Shown piece by piece: positions 28,223-38,317 of a DNA stretch of 64,000 nucleotides. The translations under genes were made by a program, and so were the position numbers. Under the pieces are notes generated by a model. It worked only from the letters and a program-made list of their open reading frames with translations, had not been told where the DNA came from and searched no databases. The stretch is taken from positions 31,868 through 95,867 of the forward strand of contig CALMRI010000045.1 in NCBI GenBank assembly GCA_937776645.1, in the 5' to 3' direction. The DNA is from an uncultured Alphaproteobacteria bacterium. Its GTDB lineage: Bacteria > Pseudomonadota > Alphaproteobacteria > Thalassobaculales > Thalassobaculaceae. The stretch's first letter is position 1. Every line of letters starts with the position of its first letter.

Positions 28223-28462
28223 TTACTCCTCCGGCGGCAGCAATTTGTTCTTGAAGCGTTTGGCGAAACCGATCGGGTCATCCAACGGATTGCCCTCGGC
28301 CTTGGTGTCGCGAAAGCTTTCGGCCAGGTGACGACCGGCATTCTCGACCTTCGGGGCGGCCCGACGGTAGGCGGTCTCAGCAGTATCGACGGCTTTACGC
28401 CGCAACGCCGGGTTCGCCGCCAACCGGCGCGCACCCTCCAAGAGAAGCCGTCGCAGGATCAT
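28223..28462 (-). CDS. Small basic hypothetical protein
   Basis: A 79-aa protein from ATG at 28462, highly charged and helical, with many Arg and Lys and no membrane segment (AYRRAAPKVENAGRHLAESF). It begins 24 bases after the aminotransferase stop on the same strand, so it is probably the last gene of the mtnA-aminotransferase operon. I do not recognise the family. Confidence 0.6.
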   Translation of the reverse strand: MILRRLLLEGARRLAANPALRRKAVDTAETAYRRAAPKVENAGRHLAESFRDTKAEGNPLDDPIGFAKRFKNKLLPPEE

Positions 28463-28486
28463 CCTTGCCCCCCCATCCGCATCGCC

Positions 28487-29797
28487 TCAGCCTTCGCTCA
28501 GGAGCGCCCGGCGGCTGTCAAGAAACTCCTCGAAGGCCGCTACCGCTACATCCAGATCCGCCGGGATCATCGGCAAGGACAGATTCATCATACCGCGTCG
28601 GGCGTGATAAACACCTGATTTGATCATATCGAGATGCAGCAGGTCGCGCTTGCGATTACCAATCGGGTCGGCGATTGGCCTGACAATCGGATCGGCGCGG
28701 AAATGCACGGTGTTCATCGAGCCGATACCGCTGATCTGCATTGGCAGGCCGCGCTTGGAGATCGCCTGGTTCAAGCGATCGCGAAAACTATCTCCCATGG
28801 CGTTCAGGGTCAAACAGGCCTCTGGCGTGAACAATTGCGTGAGGCCGGCCAAGCCCGCCGTCATCGTCATGGTGTTGTTGTTGAAGGTTCCTGCATGGGG
28901 CCAGGCAGTGGCGTTGCGCGGGTCGAAACCACCCATGATGTCGGCCCGGCCGCCGAACGCACCGAAGGACACACCGCCGCCGAGATATTTTCCCAAGGTG
29001 ATCAGATCCGGCGTGATCCCAAGCGCGCCGTGCCGGCCGCCGGGGGCCAACCTCGAGGTCATCACCTCATCGAAAATCAGCAAAGCCCCGGTCTCGGTCG
29101 TTGCCTCGCGCAAGGCTCCGAGAAATTCCGCCGAGGCCGGGATGCAGCCACCGGAACCCATCATCGGTTCGACAATGACGCAGGCCAGTTCCTCGCCGGC
29201 CGTGCGGATCGCCGCTCTGGCCGCATCGGCGTCGTTATAGGGCACCAGGATCACGTCGAACGGCGCATTGACCGGCGACGGCGCGGCGAAATACAACACC
29301 CCGCCGTGATAACCGCCCTGCATCGCCATCACCTTCGAGCGCCGGGTAAAGGCGCGGGCAGACCCGAGCGCCATCAGATTGGCCTCGGTTCCGGAATTGG
29401 TAAAGCGCACCAGCTCCAGCGCCGGGAAACGATCGACCACGGCCCGGGCCAGTCTCGCTTCCATCAAATTAGGCCCGCCCAGCACGATGCCATCACGCAC
29501 CGCCGTCTCGATGGCGTTCTGGATGATCGGGTTGTCGTGCCCATAGATGCCGGCGGTATATTCCCCCAAGAAATCGACCAGCCGGTGACCATCGGCATCA
29601 ACCAGATGCGCGCCCTCCCCCGTGGCGAAGGCCAGCGGATAGGGGGCGTAGTGCAACACGGTTCGGGTATTGCCGCCCGGCATGACCTCGGCGGCGGCCC
29701 GGTGGGCGGCGGCGCTATTCGGGGTGCGGGCGCGAAAATCTTCCTCGGCCTCGCCATAGGCGGCTTCGAGATCGACATTGGCAAGCAGGGTACTCAT
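28487..29797 (-). CDS. Class III aminotransferase (glutamate-1-semialdehyde aminomutase-like)
   Basis: A 436-aa PLP enzyme. The cofactor-binding Asp is in LLIFDEVMTSR and the Schiff-base Lys in LITLGKYLGGGVSFGAFGG. The N-terminal PGGNTRTVLHYAPYPLAFA is shared with GSA-aminomutase-like proteins that act as aminotransferases in catabolic or secondary pathways. A true hemL role is less likely because of sequence differences and because it sits 36 bases downstream of mtnA. Possible roles are an amino-group transfer in methionine salvage or amino acid use. Confidence 0.83.
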   Translation of the reverse strand: MSTLLANVDLEAAYGEAEEDFRARTPNSAAAHRAAAEVMPGGNTRTVLHYAPYPLAFATGEGAHLVDADGHRLVDFLGEYTAGIYGHDNPIIQNAIETAVRDGIVLGGPNLMEARLARAVVDRFPALELVRFTNSGTEANLMALGSARAFTRRSKVMAMQGGYHGGVLYFAAPSPVNAPFDVILVPYNDADAARAAIRTAGEELACVIVEPMMGSGGCIPASAEFLGALREATTETGALLIFDEVMTSRLAPGGRHGALGITPDLITLGKYLGGGVSFGAFGGRADIMGGFDPRNATAWPHAGTFNNNTMTMTAGLAGLTQLFTPEACLTLNAMGDSFRDRLNQAISKRGLPMQISGIGSMNTVHFRADPIVRPIADPIGNRKRDLLHLDMIKSGVYHARRGMMNLSLPMIPADLDVAVAAFEEFLDSRRALLSEG

Positions 29798-29833
29798 GAT
29801 CGTGTCCTTTCTTATCCCGATACGGCCCAGGCC

Positions 29834-30931
29834 TTATCGGATACGGTCCGGAAACAACATCGCTAAGCCCTCGACCGAAGGCTCGGCGATACCGCGTTCG
29901 GTGATTAGTCCGGTGACCAATCTCGCCGGTGTTACATCGAAAGCGGGATTGGCGGCCGGGCTGTTCTCAGGCGTGATCAGCACCGTCGCGATGCCGCCAT
30001 CGTCAAGCCGGCCGGTCATCCGCGTCACTTCCTCGGCCGCGCGTTCCTCGATCGGCACGTCGCGCACCCCATTCTCGATGGTCCAGTCGATGGTCGGCGA
30101 GGGCAGCCCAACATAGAACGGCACCCCATTGTCCTGCGCCGCCAACGCCTTCAGATAGGTACCGATCTTGTTGCACACGTCGCCCGCCGCCGTAGTCCGG
30201 TCAGTACCGGTAATCACCATGTCGACCTGGCCATGCTGCATGAAGTGGCCGCCGGCATTGTCGACGATGACCGTGTGCGGCACCCCGTGGTTGCCCAACT
30301 CCCAGGCGGTCAGGCTGGCGCCCTGATTGCGGGGCCGGGTCTCGTCGACCCAGACATGCACTTGGATACCGGCATCATGGGCCATATAGATGGGCGCCGT
30401 CGCGGTGCCCCAATCGACGGTGGCCAGCCAGCCGGCATTGCAATGGGTGAGGATATTGACCGGCCCGCCCTTGGTCTTTTTCGCCGCCAGCGCCTGGATC
30501 ACCGGCAACCCGGCGACGCCGATGCCGCGATTGATCGCCACGTCCTCTTCGCAGATCGCTGCGGCCAGGGCCAAGGCGGCGGCGGCGCGGTCCGGCGGCG
30601 GAAGAGGCGAAAGCCGAGCCCGGGCGCTATCCAGGGCCCAACCCAGGTTCACCGCCGTCGGCCGGGTCACGAATAAACGCTCATAGGCCGTCAAGAGCCC
30701 GGCATCGGAACTGTCCTGGCGCATCGCCAGCCACATGCCATAACCGGCAGTGGCGCCGATCAGCGGCGCGCCGCGCACCAGCATCACCTCGATCGCGTGG
30801 GCTGCCTCGGCCAGCGTGGTCAGTCGCACGATCTCGAACAGGTGCGGCAGCTTGGTCTGATCAATGATCTCGACCGATTCGGCATCCTCGGCGAGCCAGA
30901 TCGTCCGGGTAGCCTGGCCGTTGACCTTCAT
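29834..30931 (-). CDS. mtnA: S-methyl-5-thioribose-1-phosphate isomerase
   Basis: A 365-aa enzyme of methionine salvage. It converts methylthioribose-1-phosphate to methylthioribulose-1-phosphate. The catalytic Cys is in [12 protein letters not shown] and the Asp in [13 protein letters not shown]. Further family segments are [13 protein letters not shown] and [13 protein letters not shown], and length fits. It is divergent from purB and upstream of the class III aminotransferase. Other methionine salvage genes are not in the window; the class II aldolase at 17.9 kb is too different to be a sure MtnB. Confidence 0.93.
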   Translation of the reverse strand: MKVNGQATRTIWLAEDAESVEIIDQTKLPHLFEIVRLTTLAEAAHAIEVMLVRGAPLIGATAGYGMWLAMRQDSSDAGLLTAYERLFVTRPTAVNLGWALDSARARLSPLPPPDRAAAALALAAAICEEDVAINRGIGVAGLPVIQALAAKKTKGGPVNILTHCNAGWLATVDWGTATAPIYMAHDAGIQVHVWVDETRPRNQGASLTAWELGNHGVPHTVIVDNAGGHFMQHGQVDMVITGTDRTTAAGDVCNKIGTYLKALAAQDNGVPFYVGLPSPTIDWTIENGVRDVPIEERAAEEVTRMTGRLDDGGIATVLITPENSPAANPAFDVTPARLVTGLITERGIAEPSVEGLAMLFPDRIR

Positions 30932-31087
30932 GATGTCGGATCCGCATTAGGGACTACTGCGGGATGGTACCGTGCGCGGCGGGGGGATTTGAATGCCTGA
31001 TGTCAGATAAGATTCGGTGGATGGCGACATTGATCACGGGGGGTGGTAAATACTGACTTTATCCCGCACGCAGACAGGACGTTCCCC
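30932..31087. promoter_or_regulatory. Divergent promoter region between mtnA and purB
   Basis: The 156 bases hold the promoters of both genes by position. A run of G (GGGGGG near 30981) and no clear -35/-10 pair are visible. No riboswitch-like fold was recognised upstream of purB or mtnA. Confidence 0.3.
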
Positions 31088-32410
31088 ATGATCCCCCGCT
31101 ATTCCCGCGCCACCATGACCAATATCTGGGAACCCGAGAACCGGTTTCGCATCTGGTTCGAGATCGAGGCGCATGCCTGCGACGCCCAGGCCGCGCTCGG
31201 GGTGATCCCCGTCGAGGCCGCAAAAGCGGTTTGGGAGCGCGGCGGTTTTGACGTGGCGCGGATCGACGAGATCGAGGCCGAGGTCAAGCATGACGTGATC
31301 GCATTTTTGACCAGCCTGGCCGAGCATGTCGGCCCGGAGGCGCGCTTCGTCCACCAGGGCATGACCTCCTCGGATGTGCTGGATACCTGTTTCTCGGTAC
31401 AGTTGACCCAGGCCGCCGACCTTCTGCTGGCGGATCTGGACGGTCTGTTGGCGGCGCTGAAGCGTCGGGCCTTCGAGCATAAATTGACACCGACGGTTGG
31501 GCGCAGCCACGCCATCCATGCCGAGCCGACGACGTTCGGCGTCAAGCTCGCCGGCTACCATGCAGAGTTCACCCGCAACCGCGAACGACTGATGGCGGCA
31601 AGGCGCGAGGTTGCGACCTGTGCTATTTCCGGGCCGGTCGGCACTTTCGCCAGCATCGACCCCCGGGTCGAGGAACATGTCGCCGCAAAGCTTGGCTTGA
31701 TCCCGGAGACGGTTTCGACCCAGGTGATCCCGCGCGATCGCCACGCAATGTACTTCGCCACCCTGGCGGTGATCGCCAGCTCGGTGGAGCGGTTGGCCGT
31801 GGAGATCCGCCATCTGCAGCGCACAGAGGTCCGCGAGGCCGAGGAGTTCTTCTCCGCCGGTCAAAAGGGTTCCTCCTCGATGCCTCATAAGCGCAACCCG
31901 GTGCTGACCGAGAACCTGACCGGCCTGGCCCGGCTGGTGCGCGGCCATGTGATCCCGGCGCTGGAGAATGTCGCGCTCTGGCACGAGCGGGACATCTCGC
32001 ATTCCTCGGTCGAGCGCAATATCGGACCGGATGCAACCATCGGCCTCGACTTTGCGTTGGCCCGGCTGACCGGCGTGGTCGACAAGCTGATCGTATATCC
32101 GGAGAACATGCAGGCCAATTTGGACAAGCTCGGCGGTCTAATTCACTCACAGCGGGTGCTCCTGGCGTTGACCCAGAAGGGTATGAGCCGCGAGGATTCC
32201 TATGCGGCCGTTCAGCGCAACGCCATGCCGGTCTGGCTTGAAGGCAAGGACTTCCTGGCGCTGCTAAAGGCCGACCCAGCGGTCCGCGCGCATTTGGACG
32301 AGGCTGAGATCGAGGCGTTGTTCGACATGGGCTTCCACCTGAAACATGTCGACACCATCTTCACCCGGGTCTTCGGCAAGGCCAAGCTGGCACGGGCGGC
32401 GGCGGAGTAG
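31088..32410 (+). CDS. purB: Adenylosuccinate lyase
   Basis: A 440-aa fumarase/aspartase-superfamily enzyme that releases fumarate from SAICAR and adenylosuccinate in purine synthesis. The signature loop KGSSSMPHKRNPV is present, with QGMTSSDVLDTC and VGRSHAIHAEPTTFG carrying further active-site residues. I start at the ATG at 31088 (AGGA 12 bases upstream), where the protein begins IPRYSRATMTNIWEPENRF, the usual start of this family. The longer frame from 31043 is unlikely. Confidence 0.94.
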   Translation: MIPRYSRATMTNIWEPENRFRIWFEIEAHACDAQAALGVIPVEAAKAVWERGGFDVARIDEIEAEVKHDVIAFLTSLAEHVGPEARFVHQGMTSSDVLDTCFSVQLTQAADLLLADLDGLLAALKRRAFEHKLTPTVGRSHAIHAEPTTFGVKLAGYHAEFTRNRERLMAARREVATCAISGPVGTFASIDPRVEEHVAAKLGLIPETVSTQVIPRDRHAMYFATLAVIASSVERLAVEIRHLQRTEVREAEEFFSAGQKGSSSMPHKRNPVLTENLTGLARLVRGHVIPALENVALWHERDISHSSVERNIGPDATIGLDFALARLTGVVDKLIVYPENMQANLDKLGGLIHSQRVLLALTQKGMSREDSYAAVQRNAMPVWLEGKDFLALLKADPAVRAHLDEAEIEALFDMGFHLKHVDTIFTRVFGKAKLARAAAE

Positions 32411-32422
32411 GCCCGGCTCATC

Positions 32423-33343
32423 TCAATCCGACTCGTCTTCATCTTTTGAACCGATGACGATACCGGAAAGTTTTTGAAAGACCTTGAAGACCGCGCTATC
32501 ATCCTCTCGGCCAAAACCGGCAGCGGATGCGGCAAGGAATTGTTGATGCGCCGCCGCGGTTACCGGCAGCGGAAACGACAACGCCTGACCGGTTCCCAAC
32601 ACAATGCCGAGATCCTTGACGAAGATGTCGACGGCACTGAGCGGCGTGTAGTCGTTTTCTAGAATATGCGGCACCCGGTTTTGCCACATCCAAGACGAAC
32701 CGGCCGAGCCGGAGATGACCTCGTACAAAACTTTGGGATCGACCCCGGCACGGACACCAAAAGCCATCGCCTCGGCGGCGGCGGCGATGTGCACACCGGC
32801 CAGCAACTGGTTGACCGTCTTCACCGTTGAGCCGACGCCATGCTGGTCGCCGAGCCGGTGTACGGTGCCGGAGATCGCCTCCAGCACCGGCCCAGCGGCA
32901 TCGAAGGCGGCGGCCGGACCGGACCCCATCACCGACAGCCGGCCCTCACGCGCGCCGGCGGCGCCGCCACTAACCGGTGCGTCCAACATCTCGATACCGT
33001 GCGCGGCCAATCGGGCGGCGCAGGAGCGCGCGAAATCCGCCGGTATCGTGCTGCTTTGCAGGATCACCGAGCCCGGCGCCAACCCCTCGACAGCGCCGTT
33101 CTCGCCGAACAGAACCGCCTCGACCTGTTTGGCGTTGACCACCAAAACGATCACCACCGGGCACCCCTGAACAGTCCGCTTTGGCGAGGGTCCCGAAGTA
33201 CCACCGGCATCGACCAGGGCGTCCACGGCCTCCTGGCGTACATCAAAGCCGCGAACATCGAATTGCCGCTCGACCAAGGTCAGGGCAACGCCCATGCCCA
33301 TCGACCCCAAACCCAATACGCCGACGGTTCTATTCTGGCTCAT
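32423..33343 (-). CDS. NAD(P)-dependent 3-hydroxyisobutyrate dehydrogenase-family oxidoreductase
   Basis: A 306-aa beta-hydroxyacid dehydrogenase. It has a Rossmann GLGSMGMG at residues 9-16, the substrate-binding DAPVSGGAAGAREG and the catalytic Lys region GSTVKTVNQLLAG. The family includes L-threonate, tartronate-semialdehyde and 3-hydroxyisobutyrate dehydrogenases; LDH-like 4-carbon threonate enzymes are close in style. I start at the ATG at 33343, one codon after a GTG. It is convergent with purB and lies 84 bases after phaB on the same strand, so a role linked to PHA supply is possible but unproven. Confidence 0.85.
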   Translation of the reverse strand: MSQNRTVGVLGLGSMGMGVALTLVERQFDVRGFDVRQEAVDALVDAGGTSGPSPKRTVQGCPVVIVLVVNAKQVEAVLFGENGAVEGLAPGSVILQSSTIPADFARSCAARLAAHGIEMLDAPVSGGAAGAREGRLSVMGSGPAAAFDAAGPVLEAISGTVHRLGDQHGVGSTVKTVNQLLAGVHIAAAAEAMAFGVRAGVDPKVLYEVISGSAGSSWMWQNRVPHILENDYTPLSAVDIFVKDLGIVLGTGQALSFPLPVTAAAHQQFLAASAAGFGREDDSAVFKVFQKLSGIVIGSKDEDESD

Positions 33344-33427
33344 CACATTCTCACCTTGATTTTACCTAGCCCACATAGCAAGCCACTGGCCCACTCTTCC
33401 GATCAGGCACTTTGATCCGCCATTGGC

Positions 33428-34150
33428 TTAGTACATGTGTTGGCCGCCATTGATCGACAGGGTCGAGCCGGTCACGAAGCCGGCATCGTCGGCAACCAAG
33501 AAAACCACGCCTCGGGTGATCTCCGAGGCCTTACCAAGACGTCCGACCGGGATACCGGCAACAATCTTTTCCAAAACATTATCCGGCACGGCGGCGACCA
33601 TATCGGTGTCCATATAGCCCGGCGCAATGGCGTTGACCGTGATGTTGATGCGGGCGCCTTCTTGGGCCAGCGCCTTGGTGAAGCCATGGATGCCCGATTT
33701 GGCGGCGGCGTAATTCACCTGGCCGTATTGGCCGCCCTGGCCATTTATCGATCCGACATTGACCACCCGGCCAAACTTGCGGGCCCGCATACCGTCAATG
33801 GTCGCGCGGCACATGTTGAAACATGAACCCAGATTGGTGTCGATGGCCTCTTGCCACATGTCATGCTCCATCTTTTGAAGCGTGCCATCGCGGGTGATCC
33901 CGGCATTGTTGACCAGGATATCGATCGAGCCTACTTCAGCCTCGACCTGTTTTACACCAGCAGCGCAGGCAGCAAAATCAGAGACATCCCATTTATAGGA
34001 CGGGATCCCGGTTTCCTCGGTAAACGCCTTGGCCCGCTCATCGTTGCCACCATAGGTGGCGACCACCGCGTAGCCCTCTTCCAACAACGCAATGCAAACC
34101 GCCTTGCCAATACCCCGGGTTCCGCCGGTAACCAATGCCACGCGCGCCAT
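33428..34150 (-). CDS. phaB: Acetoacetyl-CoA reductase
   Basis: A 240-aa SDR. It begins ARVALVTGGTRGIGKA and has NNAGITRDGTLQKM, NVGSINGQGGQYGQVNYAAAKSG and NAIAPGYMDTDMVAAV, which are typical of PhaB. It reduces acetoacetyl-CoA to (R)-3-hydroxybutyryl-CoA with NADPH for polymer synthesis. GGAGG lies upstream of the ATG at 34150. The thiolase gene phaA ends 119 bases upstream on the same strand, the usual order. Confidence 0.93.
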   Translation of the reverse strand: MARVALVTGGTRGIGKAVCIALLEEGYAVVATYGGNDERAKAFTEETGIPSYKWDVSDFAACAAGVKQVEAEVGSIDILVNNAGITRDGTLQKMEHDMWQEAIDTNLGSCFNMCRATIDGMRARKFGRVVNVGSINGQGGQYGQVNYAAAKSGIHGFTKALAQEGARINITVNAIAPGYMDTDMVAAVPDNVLEKIVAGIPVGRLGKASEITRGVVFLVADDAGFVTGSTLSINGGQHMY

Positions 34151-34269
34151 TGAAGGCCTCCGTTGGTAACGCCCCAATCCGGGCTTGCCAGTGGGCAGAC
34201 GGAACGCCAAAATCGGTCAACCTGGCCCTGGCCTCGGGTATCTGCGCTGCCCTGTGATGTTTGTTCTAC

Positions 34270-35445
34270 TCAGCCCCGCTCGATACACATGGCGACCCCC
34301 ATGCCGCCGCCGATGCAAAGCGTTGTCAGGCCCTTCTTGGCCCCGCGCCTTTGCATCTCGTATAGCAGGGTGATCAGCACCCGGGCGCCCGACGCGCCGA
34401 TCGGGTGGCCCAGCGCAATCGCGCCGCCATTGACGTTGACCTTGTCGGTGTCCCAACCAAGCTCCTTGTTCACCGCGCAAGCCTGGGCGGCGAAGGCCTC
34501 GTTGGCCTCGATCAGATCAAGATCATCAGCAGTCCAGCCGGCACTGGCCAGGGCTGCCCGGCTGGCCGGGATCGGCCCGCTGCCCATGATCGCCGGATCG
34601 ACACCCCTGGTAGCGAAGGAGGCTATACGGGCCAGCGGCGTAATCCCCCGCTTGGCGGCATCTTTCTCGGCCATCAGCACCACGGCAGCGCCGCCATCGT
34701 TGATCCCCGAGGCATTGCCCGCCGTGACCGTCCCCTCCTTGGTGAAGGCCGGGCGCAGCTTAGCCAGCGCCTCGATGGTGGCGCCGTGGCGCGGATGCTC
34801 GTCGGTGTCGACCACCGTCTCACCCTTGCGGGCCTTGATGGTTACCGGGACGATCTCATCGGCGAACCTGCCGGCCTTTTGCGCCGCCTCGGCCTTGTTC
34901 TGCGAGCCGAGGGCAAATTCATCCTGCTGCTCGCGGGTGATCTGCCATTGCTCGGCCACGTTCTCGGCGGTGTTGCCCATGTGATAGCCGTTGAAGGCAT
35001 CCCAGAGGCCGTCGCGGATCATCGTATCGATCAGGGTCAGATCGCCCATCTTCTGACCGTTCCGCAGGTGCTGGGCATGCGGCGCCATGCTCATGCTCTC
35101 CTGGCCGCCCGCGACGACGATCGAGGAATCGCCGGCACGGATCGCCTGTGAGCCAAGCGCGATAGCGCGCAAACCAGAGCCACAGACCTGGTTGATGGTA
35201 AGTGCCGTGCGCTCTTTCGGGATACCGGCGGCGACCGCGGCTTGACGCGCCGGGTTCATGCCGGCGGCGGCTGTCAGCACCTGCCCGAGGATCACCTCAT
35301 CCACCGCGTCTGCGGGAACACCAGCGCGGGAAAGTGCTTCACGGATCGCGATCTCTCCAAGCTCGGCGGCCGTCAGCACGCTCAACCCGCCCCCGAAGGC
35401 CCCTATTGCGGTGCGCGCGGCCCCGGCGATGACGACGTTGGTCAT
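34270..35445 (-). CDS. phaA: Acetyl-CoA acetyltransferase (beta-ketothiolase)
   Basis: A 391-aa thiolase. The nucleophile Cys is in [12 protein letters not shown], the His in [18 protein letters not shown] and the second Cys in [16 protein letters not shown]. It condenses two acetyl-CoA to acetoacetyl-CoA. GAGGAG precedes the ATG. With phaB it makes the 3-hydroxybutyryl-CoA monomer. A TGC-N3-GCA dyad lies about 70 bases upstream of the start. Confidence 0.94.
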   Translation of the reverse strand: MTNVVIAGAARTAIGAFGGGLSVLTAAELGEIAIREALSRAGVPADAVDEVILGQVLTAAAGMNPARQAAVAAGIPKERTALTINQVCGSGLRAIALGSQAIRAGDSSIVVAGGQESMSMAPHAQHLRNGQKMGDLTLIDTMIRDGLWDAFNGYHMGNTAENVAEQWQITREQQDEFALGSQNKAEAAQKAGRFADEIVPVTIKARKGETVVDTDEHPRHGATIEALAKLRPAFTKEGTVTAGNASGINDGGAAVVLMAEKDAAKRGITPLARIASFATRGVDPAIMGSGPIPASRAALASAGWTADDLDLIEANEAFAAQACAVNKELGWDTDKVNVNGGAIALGHPIGASGARVLITLLYEMQRRGAKKGLTTLCIGGGMGVAMCIERG

Positions 35446-35514
35446 GGTTCGCTCCTCTAGAAGTCCTGTTGTCGGTTTGATCGTGCAAACAAGCCGAGCA
35501 CATCACAAAAATGT

Positions 35515-35523
35515 TGCGCCGCA
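35515..35523. promoter_or_regulatory. TGC-N3-GCA dyad upstream of phaA (possible PhaR site)
   Basis: TTGCGCCGCAC contains TGC-GCC-GCA. PhaR regulators bind TGC-rich dyads of the type TGC..GCA at pha genes. A 7-base direct repeat (GCACGAT at 35521 and 35540) overlaps it. Together with the dyad at 38445 this fits PhaR control of both pha promoters. Not proven. Confidence 0.35.
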
Positions 35524-35614
35524 CGATTATGTTTACATTGCACGATGTTCACACTCGTTCCTGCTGTCCTATGGGGCCGCAACAATCTCCGGCCAGCCCG
35601 GTGTCAAGCTGTTC

Positions 35615-36734
35615 TCAATAGGTATAGTCATCCGCGCCCAGTAGGGGGAATGCGCTCATCACATGCGGCGGCTCGACAGGGTCCGCCTGGCATAGCTGGG
35701 TCTTTTCGATCTCAGCGTAATTTGTGGTGCCCAGCAGGCCGAGCGCCAGCATCGTTTCCTCCTCCAGTAATTCCAGCATCCGCACCACACCGGCACTGCC
35801 GCCAGCCGCCAGGCCATAGCACAACATCCGGCCGATGCCGACCAGATCAGCGCCCAGCGCGATCGCTTTCACAATGTCGGTGCCGCGAGAGAAACCGCCG
35901 TCCACCGCGACGGCACATCTGCCGGCAACCACGTCGACGACCTCCGGCAGGACCGCCGTGGACCCCAGCCCATGATCAAGTTGCCGACCCCCATGGTTGG
36001 AGACATAGACCATGTCCACGCCGTGTTCGACAGCGAGGCGGGCATCCTCGGCGGTGGCTATCCCCTTCAGCACGATGGGGAGATCATAGAGTTTTTTATA
36101 GCGCTCGATGTCTTTCCAGTTGAGCGCCGCCTGCCAGTCGGCGCCCCCGCCGGTGCGCCAGGGCTTGACGAAGCGGTTGGCGATATCGCGCTCGCGGCGG
36201 CTGTAATTGGCGCTGTCGACGGTCAGGCAAAAAGCGTCATAACCGGCATCGATCGCACGTTTCACATAGCCATCCAGGAAATCGTCACCGCCGCGCTTAT
36301 AGAGCATGGCGATATTGAACCCGTCCGCCGCCTTGGCCACATCCTCCAGCGGGATAGTGCTGACCGAGCTTAGCATCAGAGCGCAGCCGAACTGGCTGGC
36401 GGCCCGCATCGCCGCGACACCGCCCTCGGGATCGAAACTCTCCAGCGAACCGATCGGCGCCAGACAGATCGGCAGCCGCATCTTGTGACCCATCACCGTC
36501 GCACTTGGATCGGCGCCCCGGACATCGCGCAGCACCCGGGGGCGAAAGGCGATCGAGTCCAGAGAGCTACGGTTGCGCTTCAAGGTGGTTTCGGTCTCGG
36601 TGCCGCCACGCAGATAATCCCAGGTATTCCGACCAAGGCCTTGCGCGCGCCGCGGCGACTATCTCGTGCAGGGTCTGGAACTTAAATCGTAGGTCCTGGG
36701 CGTGCTTTTCCTCGGGAGTTTCATCGCCATTCAT
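35615..36734 (-). pseudogene. FMN-dependent alpha-hydroxy-acid oxidase/dehydrogenase, frameshifted
   Basis: The reconstructed protein has 372 aa, normal for the lactate/glycolate oxidase family. SNHGGRQLDHG holds the active-site His and Arg, and AVAVDGGFSRGTDIVKAIALGA binds FMN. The first 30 or so residues (from NGDETPEEKHAQDL) are in another frame. Removing one base at about 36636-36640 gives ARLGRNTWDYLRGGTETE and joins both parts. Its ATG overlaps the stop of the phaC-type gene in an ATGA, so the two were translated together. It would oxidise a 2-hydroxyacid. The defect may be an assembly error. Confidence 0.78.
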
Positions 36735-37746
36735 GTTTTCATCTCCAACCAATCCACCATTATCTTCCAGGCTCGTTCGCGGGCTGTCTCGCTGACCACC
36801 ATACCGATATGGCCAAGCGCGATGCGCGCCTGTGTTGAGTCCGGCAATGCCGCCGCCAGGGCCGAGCCGCCGACGCCGGAGGGACAATCCGGTCCCGCGA
36901 CGGGATCAACGACAAACAGGGCATGGTCACCGCCGCCGGCGACACCGGCCGCCCGGCGACCTGCCATGTGCCGGCGGCTGGCGTGTTGGCGCCATACCAA
37001 CCGAACAACGCCTCCCGGGCAACCGACACCACGAGGGGCACCCCGTCATTGATCCAGTCCTCAAGCGCCACGAACGCTTCAGCCTGTGCTCCCTTCATAT
37101 CCATCTCGGCGAACTTCAGGAACTTGCGTACCACCAACATCGGGTCGGAAGCGTAAAACATCGCCTGGATGATGTCGGTTGGAAGCGTACCGAACGCATC
37201 CATCGTCCCGCCAAGCGCTGCTTCTGACGCCAAAAAAAACGCCGGGCCGGGGCCGGCATCGGTTGAAAAATCCCAGGGGGTCGCCATCAGAACAAGCGAC
37301 GGGATGTCGGCGTGACGCCGCTGCGCCAGAGCCAGAGCCAGCAGCCCGCCCATGCAATAGCCGACCAGCCCGGGCCGGGCGCCGGTCCTCTCCAGGATGA
37401 CATCCAGCGCGCCCTCAAGACGTCCGGCGATGTAATCGGTCAGGGTAAAGTCGTGCTCCTGCTCGCCTGGTTCCCCCCAATCGACGACATAGGGCGCAAA
37501 ACCAGCCTGATCCAGATACTCCAGCAGGCTGCGCCCGGGCGCGATGTCGAGGACATAATAGCGGTTAATCAGGGACGGCACGATCAACAACGGTCGCCCG
37601 ATCCCGTCGCCATAGAGCAAAAGCCGGGTCGTACCCTCGCTCCAGACCAAGTTCGGGGGGTCCTGTGAACGTTGAAAGGGATGACGACGATAGGCGAGGA
37701 TGCCGTCCAGAAGGGTTGCAATACGCGTCTCTATCTCACCGTCCAT
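36731..37746 (-). pseudogene. phaC: Short PHA synthase (PhaC-type alpha/beta hydrolase), frameshifted near the end
   Basis: The joined product has about 338 aa, close to class III/IV synthase subunits. The cysteine lipase box GYCMGG, the Asp of SRDRIVPP and the His of GHIGMVVS form the PhaC catalytic set. LVVPSLINRYYVLDIAP and YVVDWGEPGEQEHDFTLTDYI are typical. The frame breaks at about 36861-36870; adding one base gives ALAAALPDSTQARIALGHIG. I start at the ATG at 37746; no strong ribosome site is visible. It polymerises hydroxyacyl-CoA into granules with the partner encoded just upstream. The single-base defect may be a sequencing error. Confidence 0.78.
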
Positions 37747-37837
37747 CGCCGCCAGGAACGCGGCCCAGGCTTGGTCGCCGCCGGCGCCTTGGCCAATCTG
37801 ATCTTGCCCGGATCGGCCCGAATCCGATTGACGGGCG

Positions 37838-38317
37838 TCAGGTTGGTAGAGATCGATTTGGCCGCCTTGTCCGAGCAGGACGGCGAGATCCTCCCGCAGG
37901 CGTTCCCCCCGCTGGCGGGTTTGCGGACTCCATGGCGGCGAGCCGTGCCTCAAGCTCGCGGACGCGGCGCGTGAGCTCGTCCAACTCAACATCGCCGTGC
38001 CCAGATGGAGCGCCAGCGGTCTTGGGCCCAACCGAGGGGAGCCTATCAGAGGTGGGGTCTCTGGCTGAGGTTTCCCGTGTTTCGGTCCCCTTGGTCGGCG
38101 AGGCGGCGGCGGTTGCTTCGGCGGTCGGCTCATCGCCGGACGGCAATCCGCCGGGCGAGGTCATCGATCCAGGCGGGGCCCCGGCGGCCACCCAGAAGCG
38201 CGACCATTGCTGCAAAACCTCGTTGGATTGTCCATCCCGCGCCATGGCGCTGAGCTGGTCCTGCCACAGGTCGATGAAACGACGCGCCAAACCCGCCGGG
38301 TCCTTTCGATAGGTCAT
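37838..38317 (-). CDS. PhaE-like small partner of the PHA synthase, probable
   Basis: A 159-aa protein. The N-terminus (LARRFIDLWQDQLSAMARD, then VLQQWSRFWVAAGAPPGS) is helical. A low-complexity Pro/Ala/Thr linker follows, and then a coiled coil, DELTRRVRELEARLAAME. This layout, directly upstream of a short PhaC, matches PhaE-type subunits or a granule-associated N-terminal partner, though it is shorter than class III PhaE (about 360 aa). The tail after the coiled coil is Arg- and Pro-rich. The gap to phaC is 91 bases. Confidence 0.6.
   Translation of the reverse strand: MTYRKDPAGLARRFIDLWQDQLSAMARDGQSNEVLQQWSRFWVAAGAPPGSMTSPGGLPSGDEPTAEATAAASPTKGTETRETSARDPTSDRLPSVGPKTAGAPSGHGDVELDELTRRVRELEARLAAMESANPPAGGTPAGGSRRPARTRRPNRSLPT

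Noticed and set aside
28634..29866. A 410-codon plus-strand frame opposite the class III aminotransferase.
   Set aside because: The PLP motifs are on the minus strand and the plus-strand translation has no domain.
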